DNA of 64,000 bases from Chromatiaceae bacterium (GTDB taxonomy: Bacteria > Pseudomonadota > Gammaproteobacteria > Chromatiales > Chromatiaceae): assembly GCA_024235175.1 (NCBI GenBank), contig JACKMX010000003.1:124001-188000 (forward strand). The letters are read 5' to 3'. Below are positions 42,251 to 51,036 of this stretch, piece after piece (within the stretch, counting starts at the first letter, position 1; the number at the start of each line of letters is the position of its first letter). The position numbers were made by a program, and so were the translations under genes. The notes below the pieces were generated by a model that saw only the letters and a list, made by a program, of their open reading frames with translations, was not told the DNA's origin and ran no database searches.

Positions 42251-44377
42251 ATGGTAGGCCTTTCTAACAATAAAATACAAAAATATAACGTGGGCCAAAT
42301 ACCATCGATTCCCCACGTTCTTCTGAAACTGATTGAAGCTTGTCACAAGGTCGACGTGAGCTTCGAAGAGTTGTCAGAAATTATTCAGAAAGATGTGGGG
42401 CTATGTGCGAGGGTAATTGCAGTGGCCAACTCTGCTGCGTACGCACAATGGAAAGATGTCAAGGATTTTAACAGGCTACTGGTGGTTCTCGGCCTGAATG
42501 CCATCAAAACCATCGCAATTACCACTGCGGTGCATCAATTTTTCTCTCAATTCAATGCGGACATGGGGCGCTGGGTCGGTGGATTCTGGCGTTATTCGCT
42601 CAGCTGCGCCTACGCTGCCAAACTGCTTGCCCGATTGACAGGTTATGAGCCGACAGATGAAGCCTATCTTGCAGGTTTACTGCATCAAGTGGGCCAACTG
42701 ATTTTTCTGAAGAAGGAACCCGATCAATACCCCGAACTCCTGCTTGAGGCACATACGGATGATGAGCTTACGCGCCTGGAAAGGGAGCTGTTTGGTATCA
42801 GCGGAAATGAGGTTGGTGCACAGCTGCTGCAGGAGTGGGATCCGGATTCGATGCTTGGCGATGCGGTACGCTATCAGCGGGAACCGGCAGAGGCGGTACT
42901 GGACGCTCCACGCCTGGTACGATTGATTAATTTTGCCCATAAGATGAGTGCCCGGTCCGGTTTGAGTGATGAGTTGGTGCACGAGGCAGGTCTGCTGTTT
43001 GATCTGTCGCAACCGGTTATTGAAGATCTCAGGATGGAAATTCAGTCCGGCGTCGCCAAGGCAGCCGAGGGCCTGGGTATAAAACTCGATCCGAATGCAG
43101 AATCGGGAGAGGATTTCTGTGCGGATGGGGAGCAGGTGCGCCTGGAACTGGCGCGTAAAGTGAGGGAGTTCGCCCTGTTGGATGGTGTTGAGCAGCACCT
43201 GTCTGGTTCTGCAGAGCTGGATGATGCGTTGGTAGCCTGCCTGCAGGATTTGAAAATTCTGTTCGGCCTTTCCCGTGGCATCTGTTTTATTGCAGATCCG
43301 GCTGCCGCAATGCTGCAACCCGCGGCAAATAACTGCTCCCGGCCCGACCAGGTGGTTGAATTCCAATTGAAATTGAAGCCAGGCAGGAGTCTGGTGGCCG
43401 ATACCTCCATCGGTCGTAATCTGAAGTCGTCGTTTGATCAGGATAGCGCTAACCGTCTTACCGTTGTCGACAGGCAGTTGATAAAGCTCCTCGATGCGGA
43501 TGGCATGCTTTGTATTCCGCTAAACGCCGGAGCGGAAGATGTCGGTGTTCTGATTGCCGGTCTCTCCTCGGGCGAACTGCAGCGTATACAACCACAATCC
43601 GAACTGCTGCTTTGTTTTTCTGAAGCGGTTGCCCGGACGCTTTACCAGAGGCAGCGCCTGACCCGTGGGCGGGAGGAGGCTCTGGCTCAGGAGCGGGAGC
43701 TGAAACAGAGCCAGATCCGCAAGTTGGTGCATGAGGCAAACAATCCGCTTGCCATTATCAAGAACTACCTCCAGGTTCTCTCTATTCGACTCGGCGATGA
43801 GAGTGGGGTTCAGGATCAGCTGTCAATTTTAAGCGAGGAGATAGAGCGGGTCGCGGACATCATTTTGAGAATGCGCGATATCTCTCCGGCAGCGGAGATT
43901 CATCAGGGTGCTGTCGACGTAAATGAGCTATTGCAGGATCTGCTGGGAATTTTTCGTGTATCTCATTTCACGACCAAGGAGATTAAGGCGGAACTCCATA
44001 CCGACAGATCAATACCGCCCATATTGACAAACAGAAACAGTCTGAAGCAGATACTTACCAATTTGATCAAGAATGCGGTGGAGGCAATGTCCAGAGGGGG
44101 GGTATTGACCGTTACCAGCCGGGATCGCGTGAATATCGATGGTACTCAGTACATAGAGCTTGTGTTAGCCGATTCCGGCCCGGGAATTCCTGCTGAAATG
44201 CTGGACAACGTTTTCAGGCCGGTGAAGAGCGGCAAGGGAGGCGCCCATTCAGGACTGGGCCTTACTATAGTCAAAAACCTCGTTTCAGATATAAATGGAT
44301 CAATTAGTTGTAGAAACCGGGGGGAAGGTGGGGCAGAATTCACGATTCATTTGCCCAGGAATTTGGAAAAAGATTAG
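42251..44377 (+). CDS. HDOD-domain sensor histidine kinase
   Basis: A 708-residue cytosolic signalling protein. Residues about 10-210 are an HDOD domain (IPSIPHVLLKLIEACHK, later LAGLLHQVGQLIFLK). A middle region of about 200 residues looks GAF-like. The kinase part has the H-box LVHEANNPLAIIKNYL with the phosphate-accepting His near 493, then the N-box LTNLIKNAVEAM, the G1 box VLADSGPGIP and the G2 box SGLGLTIVKNL. There is no transmembrane segment or receiver domain. A REC-PAS-GGDEF-EAL gene follows 69 bases later and is the natural partner. Confidence 0.85.
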   Translation: MVGLSNNKIQKYNVGQIPSIPHVLLKLIEACHKVDVSFEELSEIIQKDVGLCARVIAVANSAAYAQWKDVKDFNRLLVVLGLNAIKTIAITTAVHQFFSQFNADMGRWVGGFWRYSLSCAYAAKLLARLTGYEPTDEAYLAGLLHQVGQLIFLKKEPDQYPELLLEAHTDDELTRLERELFGISGNEVGAQLLQEWDPDSMLGDAVRYQREPAEAVLDAPRLVRLINFAHKMSARSGLSDELVHEAGLLFDLSQPVIEDLRMEIQSGVAKAAEGLGIKLDPNAESGEDFCADGEQVRLELARKVREFALLDGVEQHLSGSAELDDALVACLQDLKILFGLSRGICFIADPAAAMLQPAANNCSRPDQVVEFQLKLKPGRSLVADTSIGRNLKSSFDQDSANRLTVVDRQLIKLLDADGMLCIPLNAGAEDVGVLIAGLSSGELQRIQPQSELLLCFSEAVARTLYQRQRLTRGREEALAQERELKQSQIRKLVHEANNPLAIIKNYLQVLSIRLGDESGVQDQLSILSEEIERVADIILRMRDISPAAEIHQGAVDVNELLQDLLGIFRVSHFTTKEIKAELHTDRSIPPILTNRNSLKQILTNLIKNAVEAMSRGGVLTVTSRDRVNIDGTQYIELVLADSGPGIPAEMLDNVFRPVKSGKGGAHSGLGLTIVKNLVSDINGSISCRNRGEGGAEFTIHLPRNLEKD

Positions 44378-44446
44378 TTCAGTTTGAAGTGTACGCACAC
44401 TGACACTCTTTTTCGGGATTCATCCATAATAAATATAGGTGAGTAG

Positions 44447-46666
44447 ATGAAAACCTCTGTGTCATGGTTGGGCGCAAGGTTCAGCCCGCCAATAGATGAT
44501 TGCCACGGAGAGGTGACGGACCCATCGGAAAACCCCGGATCCAAGGTTCTGGTGGTTGACGATGAGGTGCGTATGCGGGCAAGTGTTGGGGATCTTCTGC
44601 GGGCTTATGGACATCAGTGCGAACTTGCCGCTGGCGGTGAGGAAGCGTTGGGGCTGTTATCGTCAGGCAACGTGGATTTGATGCTGCTCGATTTGAATAT
44701 GCCCGGAATCGATGGCTATCAAGTGATGCGGGAAGTGCGGGAACGCTACCCTGACACAGACGTTATTGTGGTAAGTGGCGAGACGACTTTCGAGAGCGCG
44801 ACAGAGGCATTACGTTGCGGCGCCCAGGATTTTCTGCGCAAACCTTATGCGCCGGAAGAGTTGATACGCATCGTCGGCAATGCGATGCGCAAGCGCGGCC
44901 TGGAGCGCAGTATCAGAGATATGAACCGCTGTCTTGAGGCGTCGGAACATCGTTACCGGTTCATTGTCAACAACTCCCCCGATATTATCTATATGCTCGA
45001 TGAGAAGGGTCATTTTGTGTTCGTAAATGATCGGATTAAAACAATTCTTGGGTACGAAACGGATGAGCTTCTTGGGAGGCACTACTCTGAATTCGTGCAC
45101 AAGGAGGATGTGGAGAAGGCAAAGTATGTATTTGATGAGCGGCGCACCGGCAGCCGGGCCAGCCGTAACATAGAGTTCCGCCTGATGTGTAAGGGGAGTT
45201 CGCTCCCCTATCGTTATTTTGAGTCACGTTCGATAACCATAGAGCTGAGCGCTATGGGGGTATATGCGGAACAGCAGGCGGATCAGAAAGAGGGGCAGAA
45301 GGAGGAGTTTGTCGGTACTTATGGGGTGGTCAGGGATATCAGCGAACGAAAACGAGCCGAGGAGGTTATTAATTTCCAGCTTTACCACGATCTTCTGACC
45401 AAACTGCCAAACCGGGCGTTGTTCCGCGACCGGCTGAATCTGGCGATTTCGCAAGCCAAGCGAAGCAAGACCAGGCTGGCGGTTATGTTTCTCGATATGG
45501 ACAGATTCAAGGTAATCAACGACTCTCTCGGGCATCTTGCCGGAGATCAATTGTTGCAAACGATTGCACTGCGGCTGAACTCCTGCCTGCGTGACGGGGA
45601 TACTCTTGCGCGTGTCGGCGGAGATGAATTCAACTTGCTTGTGCCCGGAATAAACGGCCGGGAGGATGCAGCAATGGTTGCCCGTAAAATCATGGAAAGG
45701 CTGAAAGAGCCGGTTATTCTGGACGGCTATGAGGTATTTGTCAGCTTCAGCATCGGCATCGCCATTTTTCCCGAGGATGGCCAAACCATCGATGTACTGG
45801 TCAAGAATTCCGATATGGCGATGTACCATATCAAGAGCCATGGAAAAAATGGCTACGAATTTTTTGCGGATAACATGAAAGCGACGTTCCATCGCCAACT
45901 CTCGCTCGAAAACGGAATCCGCAAGGCGCTGGAGAAAAGGGAGTTCGAGCTTTTTTACCAGCCGCAGATTGATATCGTGAAAAACCGCATATGTGGCGTG
46001 GAGGCGCTGGTCCGCTGGAATCACCCGGAACGGGGGCTGCTGCCGCCGGATCAGTTTATACCTCTATCGGAAGAGACCGGGCTTATCGTGGAGATAGGCA
46101 ACTGGGTGCTGGATAACGCCTGTCGTGAGCTGAAAGCCTGGCGGCTCCAGGGGATTGGCAGCGATGTACAGATGGCGGTCAATATTTCCGCAGCGCAGCT
46201 GATGCAGTCGGAATTCGAACATACCGTGCTGGACATGTTGAGCAAGCATAATGTTGCGGGAAATCAGCTTGAACTGGAGATTACGGAAAACATCCTGATG
46301 CAGGATATGGATCAGGCAGTCAGTAAATTCCAGCAGCTTGCCGCCAATGGCGTAAGGGTTGCCGTTGACGACTTCGGTATCGGTTACTCCTCTCTGAGTT
46401 ATCTTCACTCGCTGCCATTGAATACGCTTAAAATTGACCGTTCTTTTATTTCTGGCGTCCAAGCTCCCAGGGATCGGAGCTCGATAGTCACTGCGGTGCT
46501 TGCCATGGCACGCGAACTCAATCTCGAAGTTGTAGTGGAAGGCGTAGAACGGAAGGCCCAACTCGACTACCTTCGCCGTCTGGAGTGCAATAAAGCCCAG
46601 GGTTTCTATCTCGGCCGGCCCGCGCCTTCGGAGGAGATAAGAGAACTGCTGCGGAGCAACACCTGA
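44447..46666 (+). CDS. Response regulator with PAS, GGDEF and EAL domains
   Basis: A 739-residue c-di-GMP enzyme. The receiver domain (33-150) has its phospho-acceptor at D82 in LLDLNMPG. A PAS domain follows (YRFIVNNSPDIIYMLDEKG). The GGDEF domain is intact, with GGDEF near 391-395 and the inhibitory site RDGD five residues before. The EAL domain is intact too, with EALVRW near 519, DDFGIGYSSLSYL and LKIDRSFI. Both synthesis and breakdown of c-di-GMP are possible. Phosphorylation by the adjacent HDOD-kinase is inferred from gene order. TAGGTGAG lies before the ATG. Confidence 0.93.
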   Translation: MKTSVSWLGARFSPPIDDCHGEVTDPSENPGSKVLVVDDEVRMRASVGDLLRAYGHQCELAAGGEEALGLLSSGNVDLMLLDLNMPGIDGYQVMREVRERYPDTDVIVVSGETTFESATEALRCGAQDFLRKPYAPEELIRIVGNAMRKRGLERSIRDMNRCLEASEHRYRFIVNNSPDIIYMLDEKGHFVFVNDRIKTILGYETDELLGRHYSEFVHKEDVEKAKYVFDERRTGSRASRNIEFRLMCKGSSLPYRYFESRSITIELSAMGVYAEQQADQKEGQKEEFVGTYGVVRDISERKRAEEVINFQLYHDLLTKLPNRALFRDRLNLAISQAKRSKTRLAVMFLDMDRFKVINDSLGHLAGDQLLQTIALRLNSCLRDGDTLARVGGDEFNLLVPGINGREDAAMVARKIMERLKEPVILDGYEVFVSFSIGIAIFPEDGQTIDVLVKNSDMAMYHIKSHGKNGYEFFADNMKATFHRQLSLENGIRKALEKREFELFYQPQIDIVKNRICGVEALVRWNHPERGLLPPDQFIPLSEETGLIVEIGNWVLDNACRELKAWRLQGIGSDVQMAVNISAAQLMQSEFEHTVLDMLSKHNVAGNQLELEITENILMQDMDQAVSKFQQLAANGVRVAVDDFGIGYSSLSYLHSLPLNTLKIDRSFISGVQAPRDRSSIVTAVLAMARELNLEVVVEGVERKAQLDYLRRLECNKAQGFYLGRPAPSEEIRELLRSNT

Positions 46667-46746
46667 GTCAGACACTATCCATTGCCGGCAGACTCCGCCG
46701 GTTTGGTGTAAGATCTACGCCTTTCATTTATCTGGTGCGGTGACTG

Positions 46747-47015
46747 GTACTCCTTCAAGGTGATAAATGCGGATGCAGTGAGCTTGTCGGCGTTCAGGGC
46801 AAGGCACGCCTCGCAGGGAAAATGGCGGTTTCCCTAGCCAAGAGGCGTAACACCGCCATGAACGCTGACAGGCTCACCCAAAGGGCGTCCCCATGTGGCT
46901 CCCCAGCGGCGTTGCAGTACTTGCCAGGGAGACCCACGCCCTTGCCTGCGTACTGCGCCTTGCCGGAAAACCACATGGGGATGTTGAACCCATAATTATT
47001 ACCTTGAAGGAGTAC
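46747..47015. repeat. Nested-palindrome element, 269 bp, upstream of the PfkB kinase
   Basis: The outer ends are a perfect 15-base inverted repeat (GTACTCCTTCAAGGT at 46747-46761, complement at 47001-47015). Inside are three more: 46778-46796 with 46859-46877 (17 of 19), ATGGCGGT with ACCGCCAT between them, and CCCCATGTGG (46889-46898) with 46971-46980. The right end contains GAAGGAG seven bases before the downstream ATG, so the element supplies that gene's ribosome binding site. It fills most of the 352-base gap; no gene is seen. Confidence 0.8.
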
Positions 47016-47018
47016 TAG

Positions 47019-47954
47019 ATGTCAGCGCTGGTCTGTGGATCGTTTGCTTACGACACCATCATGGTGTTTCACGATCAATTCAAGAATCACATCCTGCCCG
47101 AACAGGTTCATATTCTCAATGTCGCCTTTCTGGTGCCCGAGCTTCGACGGGAGTTTGGGGGTTGTGCAGGTAATATTGCCTATAACCTGAAACTACTCGG
47201 TGGTGAGGGTAAACCGATGGGGACGGTAGGCATGGATTTCGAGCCCTACGCCCGTTGGATGGATGAATGCGGTGTCAGTCGGGATTATCTGCGGGTGATT
47301 GAAGGCGAATACACCGCACAGGCGTATATCACGACGGACCGGGACGACAATCAGATAACCGCGTTCCACCCTGGCGCCATGAATCACTCCCATCAGAACC
47401 TCATAAGTGAGGCCGCTGGCTGTACGCTGGGTCTTGTCTCGCCGGATGGACGTCAGGGTATGATCGATCATGCACGTCAGTTTGCGGAAGCTGGCATACC
47501 CTTCATTTTCGATCCCGGGCAGGGAATGCCGATGTTCGATGGCGACGATCTGCTGTTATTCGCAGAGCAGGCGAGCTGGCTTGCATTCAATGATTACGAA
47601 GCTAAATTGATGGAAGAACGTACCGGCCGTTCCCCCGGGAAGTTGACCGAGATGGTGGAGGGGGTCATTGTTACTCGGGGTGGGGAGGGATCCACCATCT
47701 ATACACCAAACCGGGAATATCGGATTCCTGTGGCACCCACCGGCTGTCTGGTGGATCCCACCGGATGCGGCGATGCTTACCGGGCGGGCTTGCTGTATGG
47801 GCTGATGAATGGGTTGGACTGGGATGTGACCGGGCGAATTGCTGCGTTGATGGGTGCGATCAAGATTGAGCGGGCGGGAACCCAGAATCATAGATTCGAC
47901 CTGGACGAGTTTCATACCCGATTCAAAGACTCTTTTGGATTTACTTTCACCTGA
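47019..47954 (+). CDS. PfkB-family sugar/nucleoside kinase
   Basis: A 311-residue ribokinase-fold kinase. The N-terminal GSFAYDTIMVF and FGGCAGNIAYNLKLLGG (substrate-binding NAA/GN region) and the C-terminal DPTGCGDAYRAGLLYG (anion hole and catalytic Asp, variant of DTxGAGD) define the family. The subgroup is usually annotated as adenosine kinase or carbohydrate kinase; the substrate cannot be fixed. Its ribosome binding site lies in the terminal repeat of the palindromic element. The molybdopterin genes downstream start 66 bases later. Confidence 0.85.
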   Translation: MSALVCGSFAYDTIMVFHDQFKNHILPEQVHILNVAFLVPELRREFGGCAGNIAYNLKLLGGEGKPMGTVGMDFEPYARWMDECGVSRDYLRVIEGEYTAQAYITTDRDDNQITAFHPGAMNHSHQNLISEAAGCTLGLVSPDGRQGMIDHARQFAEAGIPFIFDPGQGMPMFDGDDLLLFAEQASWLAFNDYEAKLMEERTGRSPGKLTEMVEGVIVTRGGEGSTIYTPNREYRIPVAPTGCLVDPTGCGDAYRAGLLYGLMNGLDWDVTGRIAALMGAIKIERAGTQNHRFDLDEFHTRFKDSFGFTFT

Positions 47955-48020
47955 AAGCTGCGCTTGATTCCTAGATATTCTGCAACTTCCAATCATCTTA
48001 CCGGGTCAAAAGGGGAAAAT

Positions 48021-48539
48021 ATGACATCACATTTCGATCAGACTGGTTTTGTTCCACTCAATATTGCCGTGCTGACCGTGTCTGATACGCGCACCGAGGA
48101 GACCGATAAATCCGGGAGGATACTGCAGGAGGGTGTCGAGGAGGCTGGCCACAGGGTGGTGGAGAAGGTTATTGTCAAAGACGATGTATATCAGATGCGT
48201 GCAGTCTTTTCCCGCTGGATCGCAGATCCCGATGTACATGTGATCCTCAGTACCGGAGGTACAGGTATTGCCGGTCGCGACAGCACGCCGGAGGCGGTAA
48301 TGCCACTGTTGGATAAGCCTATCGAAGGTTTTGGCGAGCTGTTCCGGGCGGTATCGCTGGAGGAGATAGGCGCTTCGGCCATCCAGTCGCGTGCCATCGC
48401 CGGACTGACCAATCAAACCTTGATTTTCTGCCTGCCGGGATCGACCGGCGCCTGCCGCACCGGTTGGAGTAAAATTTTGCAGCCGCAGCTTGATCATCGT
48501 ACAAGGCCTTGTAATTTTGCCCAGATGTTTAGGGCCTAA
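48021..48539 (+). CDS. moaB: Molybdenum cofactor biosynthesis protein MoaB
   Basis: A 172-residue MogA/MoaB-type protein that adenylylates molybdopterin. Typical segments are LTVSDTRTEETDKSG, ILSTGGTGIAGRDSTPEA and the C-terminal LIFCLPGSTGACRTGWSKIL. The ATG at 48021 follows AGGGGAAAAT and removes an upstream stretch that overlaps nothing conserved. It begins the moaB-moeA-moaD-moaE run. Confidence 0.93.
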   Translation: MTSHFDQTGFVPLNIAVLTVSDTRTEETDKSGRILQEGVEEAGHRVVEKVIVKDDVYQMRAVFSRWIADPDVHVILSTGGTGIAGRDSTPEAVMPLLDKPIEGFGELFRAVSLEEIGASAIQSRAIAGLTNQTLIFCLPGSTGACRTGWSKILQPQLDHRTRPCNFAQMFRA

Positions 48540-48591
48540 GGCTCGGCGTCCTTTGGTTTCAGCGCGCGATAGTTCGGTAAGAGATAACATT

Positions 48592-49842
48592 ATGAGCGAA
48601 TGTGATTGTTCATCCCACAGTGGTCCGGTCGATCTGATGCCCTTGGAGGAGGCGCTCGATCTGCTTCTGTCCCATGCCAGAACGGTGGATGAAACCGAAC
48701 TGATTCCGATAACCGATGCCCTGGGCCGGGTGTTGGCAAGGCCGGTAACCAGTGGCATTACCATGCCGCCCTGGGACAACAGCGCTATGGACGGATACGC
48801 GGTCAACACCTCTGACCTTAAGCAGGCCGGGAATCGTCTGCCAGTCTCGCAACGCATACCGGCTGGTGTATCAGGGGCGCCTCTGCTTGCGGGTACCGCA
48901 GCACGGATATTTACCGGTGCACCGATACCGGAGAACGCTGATGCGGTCGTTGTGCAGGAAGTGTGCGAACAAGATGGGGAGCATGTGATTATCCATCGCC
49001 TGCCGTCAGCAGGAGACAATATCAGATGCGCAGGAGAGGATACCCGGGAAGGCGAGGCGGTTCTTTCCTCAGGTATCCGCATTGCGCCTCAGCATATGGG
49101 ATTGTTGGCATCGGTGGGGGTTTCTCAGGTCAACGTGTACCGCCGCCTGAAAGTCGCACTCTTTTCGTCCGGAGACGAGCTCGTCATGCCTGGGCGCCCA
49201 CTTGGGCCGGGACAGATTTACAACTCGAATGAGTTCACCCTTGCCGGATTGTTGGAAGCCATCGGTTGTGAGCTGGTTAAATTGGGTATTGTCAAGGATA
49301 CGTTCGGGGCAACCTGCGAGGCTTTATCGAATGCGGCGAATCAGGCCGACCTGGTGATGACCTCGGGTGGGGTTTCGGTAGGTGAAGAGGACCACATCAA
49401 GCCGGCGGTGGAGAGGCTCGGATCTCTCGATCTCTGGAAAATCGCTATCCGGCCGGGTAAGCCGCTGGCGTTTGGACACATTGGGGATGTGCCCTTTATC
49501 GGAACTCCGGGTAATCCTGTATCCCTGTTTGTAACTTACTGTCTGTTTGCGCGTCCGTTCATCCTCAAGGCTCAGGGGGTGACTGAGTCGCTGGCTCCGC
49601 GTGCGGTTGCGGCGAAAATAGACTTCGACTGGCCGCAGCCGGATAAGCGCCGGGAGTTTGCCCGCGCACGGTTGGATCTGGATGGGCAGGGTGAAGCCTG
49701 GGTGTCGGTTCATCGCAGCCGTTCCTCCGGTGTCCTGAGCTCTCTGGCATGGGCAAACGGGCTCGCTGTACTACCCGAAAATCAGCCGTTGGTTAAAGGT
49801 GATGTAGTGAAGTTTCTCCCTTTCAGCGAGTTATTGAGATGA
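48592..49842 (+). CDS. moeA: Molybdopterin molybdenumtransferase MoeA
   Basis: Cytosolic enzyme of 416 residues that inserts molybdate into adenylylated molybdopterin. The N-terminal PPWDNSAMDGYAV, the central TGAPIPENADAVV, the GDELV segment and TSGGVSVGEEDHIK are all family signatures, in the usual order. The start at 48592 follows GGTAAGAG. Its stop overlaps the moaD start (ATGA), so the two are translationally coupled. Confidence 0.95.
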   Translation: MSECDCSSHSGPVDLMPLEEALDLLLSHARTVDETELIPITDALGRVLARPVTSGITMPPWDNSAMDGYAVNTSDLKQAGNRLPVSQRIPAGVSGAPLLAGTAARIFTGAPIPENADAVVVQEVCEQDGEHVIIHRLPSAGDNIRCAGEDTREGEAVLSSGIRIAPQHMGLLASVGVSQVNVYRRLKVALFSSGDELVMPGRPLGPGQIYNSNEFTLAGLLEAIGCELVKLGIVKDTFGATCEALSNAANQADLVMTSGGVSVGEEDHIKPAVERLGSLDLWKIAIRPGKPLAFGHIGDVPFIGTPGNPVSLFVTYCLFARPFILKAQGVTESLAPRAVAAKIDFDWPQPDKRREFARARLDLDGQGEAWVSVHRSRSSGVLSSLAWANGLAVLPENQPLVKGDVVKFLPFSELLR

Positions 49843-50084
49843 TCAAGGTGCTCTACTTTGCCCGACTGAGGGAAGAGCTGAATACGGGCTCCGAAACCAT
49901 GGATACTGTTCCGGATTTGCGTTCACTGATAATTGATCTGCGCGCGCGTGGCGGCAGGTGGGCGGATGTTTTTGGGGATGACCAGCTGATAATGATGTCG
50001 GTTAATCAGGAGATGGCAGACCCGGAAACATCCCTGGCCGACGGCGATGAAGTCGCCTTCTTCCCACCGGTCACGGGTGGGTGA
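49839..50084 (+). CDS. moaD: Molybdopterin synthase sulfur carrier subunit MoaD
   Basis: An 81-residue ubiquitin-fold sulfur carrier. The C-terminus is FFPPVTGG; the terminal Gly-Gly is what becomes the thiocarboxylate. The N-terminal VLYFARLREELN is characteristic. It works with MoaE, whose gene follows after a 210-base gap filled with a hairpin and a tandem repeat. Confidence 0.93.
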   Translation: MIKVLYFARLREELNTGSETMDTVPDLRSLIIDLRARGGRWADVFGDDQLIMMSVNQEMADPETSLADGDEVAFFPPVTGG

Positions 50085-50121
50085 GCCCAAAAAATTGCTC
50101 CAGTGAAGCAATTTTTTGGGC
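50085..50121 (+). terminator. Strong hairpin directly after moaD
   Basis: GCCCAAAAAATTGCT (50085-50099) and AGCAATTTTTTGGGC (50107-50121) form a perfect 15-bp stem with a seven-base loop, starting at the base after the moaD stop. The stem contains the A and T runs of a bidirectional terminator. Because moaE lies downstream it may act as an attenuator or RNA-stability element. Confidence 0.65.
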
Positions 50122-50278
50122 GAACACCCGACAAGGATGTCGGGCCGGATCGGCCCCACAGGGAAGTGCGTTTGTACAGTGCCTAAGGGCGAACGCCCGA
50201 CAAGGATGTCGGGCCGGATCGGCCCCACAGGGAAGTGCGTTTGTACAGTGCCTAAGGGCGAACGTCCGACAGGCGACC
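50118..50278. repeat. Tandem 69-bp repeat between moaD and moaE
   Basis: Two copies (50118-50186 and 50187-50255) differ at one base by eye (ACACCC/ACGCCC); a third, truncated and diverged copy starts at 50256. Each unit contains two small palindromes: CCCGACAAGGATGTCGGG and GGCCGGATCGGCC. The unit length is a multiple of three so forward frames stay open, but no coding signal is seen. Confidence 0.92.
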
Positions 50279-50294
50279 TACAGAGAGCCACGCC

Positions 50295-50747
50295 ATGAAT
50301 AGAATCCAAATCCAGACTGAACCATTCGATGTTACTGCGATACAGAACGAACTGAGAATGAATAATCCGTCAGTCGGCGCTGTAGTCACTTTTTTGGGGC
50401 TGATGCGGGATATGAATGAAGGGGACCGGGTCTCAACCATGTATCTGGAACACTACCCAGGGATGACGGAAAAGGCGTTGCAGGAAATCCTGGATGAGGC
50501 TGACCGGCGTTGGGATTTGCTGGGAGTCCGGGTAGTACACCGGGTGGGCGAGTTGATGCCTACAGACGCCATCGTGCTTGTTGCCGTGGCAAGTACGCAT
50601 CGGGGTGAAGCCTTTCGTGCCTGTGAATTTGTTATCGACTTCCTGAAAACCCGCGCACCCTTCTGGAAGAAAGAACGCACCGGAGACGGTGATCGCTGGG
50701 TCAACGCCCGGCACAGTGATTCCGATGCTGAAAAACGATGGGAGTAG
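50295..50747 (+). CDS. moaE: Molybdopterin synthase catalytic subunit MoaE
   Basis: A 150-residue catalytic subunit that transfers sulfur from MoaD to precursor Z. GAVVTFLGLMRDMN, LEHYPGMTEKAL, HRVGELMPTDAIVLVAV and the C-terminal KTRAPFWKKE (active-site lysines) are the classical blocks. It is separated from moaD by hairpins and a tandem repeat but clearly belongs to the same cluster. Confidence 0.95.
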   Translation: MNRIQIQTEPFDVTAIQNELRMNNPSVGAVVTFLGLMRDMNEGDRVSTMYLEHYPGMTEKALQEILDEADRRWDLLGVRVVHRVGELMPTDAIVLVAVASTHRGEAFRACEFVIDFLKTRAPFWKKERTGDGDRWVNARHSDSDAEKRWE

Positions 50748-50873
50748 TCGTCCCGATCAACTGAGTGTTCACCACTTGCCTCACAATCTGTAGCAGCATT
50801 GGGTTTATCGGTCAGTGAACAATCATCTGGCGGTGGGTGCTGGACAGGTTGCAGATTCAAACCCTCGCCAGGC

Positions 50874-51030
50874 TAGTGAGCGTCCGGAAACACTCTTCCA
50901 CGGGATGTTTCTGGAACGAAACCGGAAAATTCGATTTCCCGGTTTCTTCATTTTCAAAGACTTGTCATCTTTGAAAATGTTGGCACATCCATGTGCCGGG
51001 CTAGTGCCCGCCGTTTCCAGACGGACACTA
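50874..51030. repeat. Hairpin-rich palindromic element, 157 bp
   Basis: The ends match as an inverted repeat at 15 of 18 positions (50874-50891 and 51013-51030, core CGTCCGGAAAC/GTTTCCAGACG). Inside are ATTTTCAAAGA...TCTTTGAAAAT (50950-50978, perfect 11-bp stem) and GGCACA-TCCA-TGTGCC (50982-50997). It lies between moaE and the converging RND gene and may terminate both transcripts, or be a small mobile element. No gene fits the 289-base gap. Confidence 0.7.
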
Positions 51031-51036
51031 TCTAAA

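Noticed and set aside
50118..50278. Tandem 69-bp units considered as a small CRISPR array
   Set aside because: The units are contiguous, with no unique spacers between repeats, and no cas gene is in the window.
50081..50302. Forward frame of repeated 23-residue units between moaD and moaE
   Set aside because: The unit length is a multiple of three by chance; the frame begins at the hairpin and shows no coding features.
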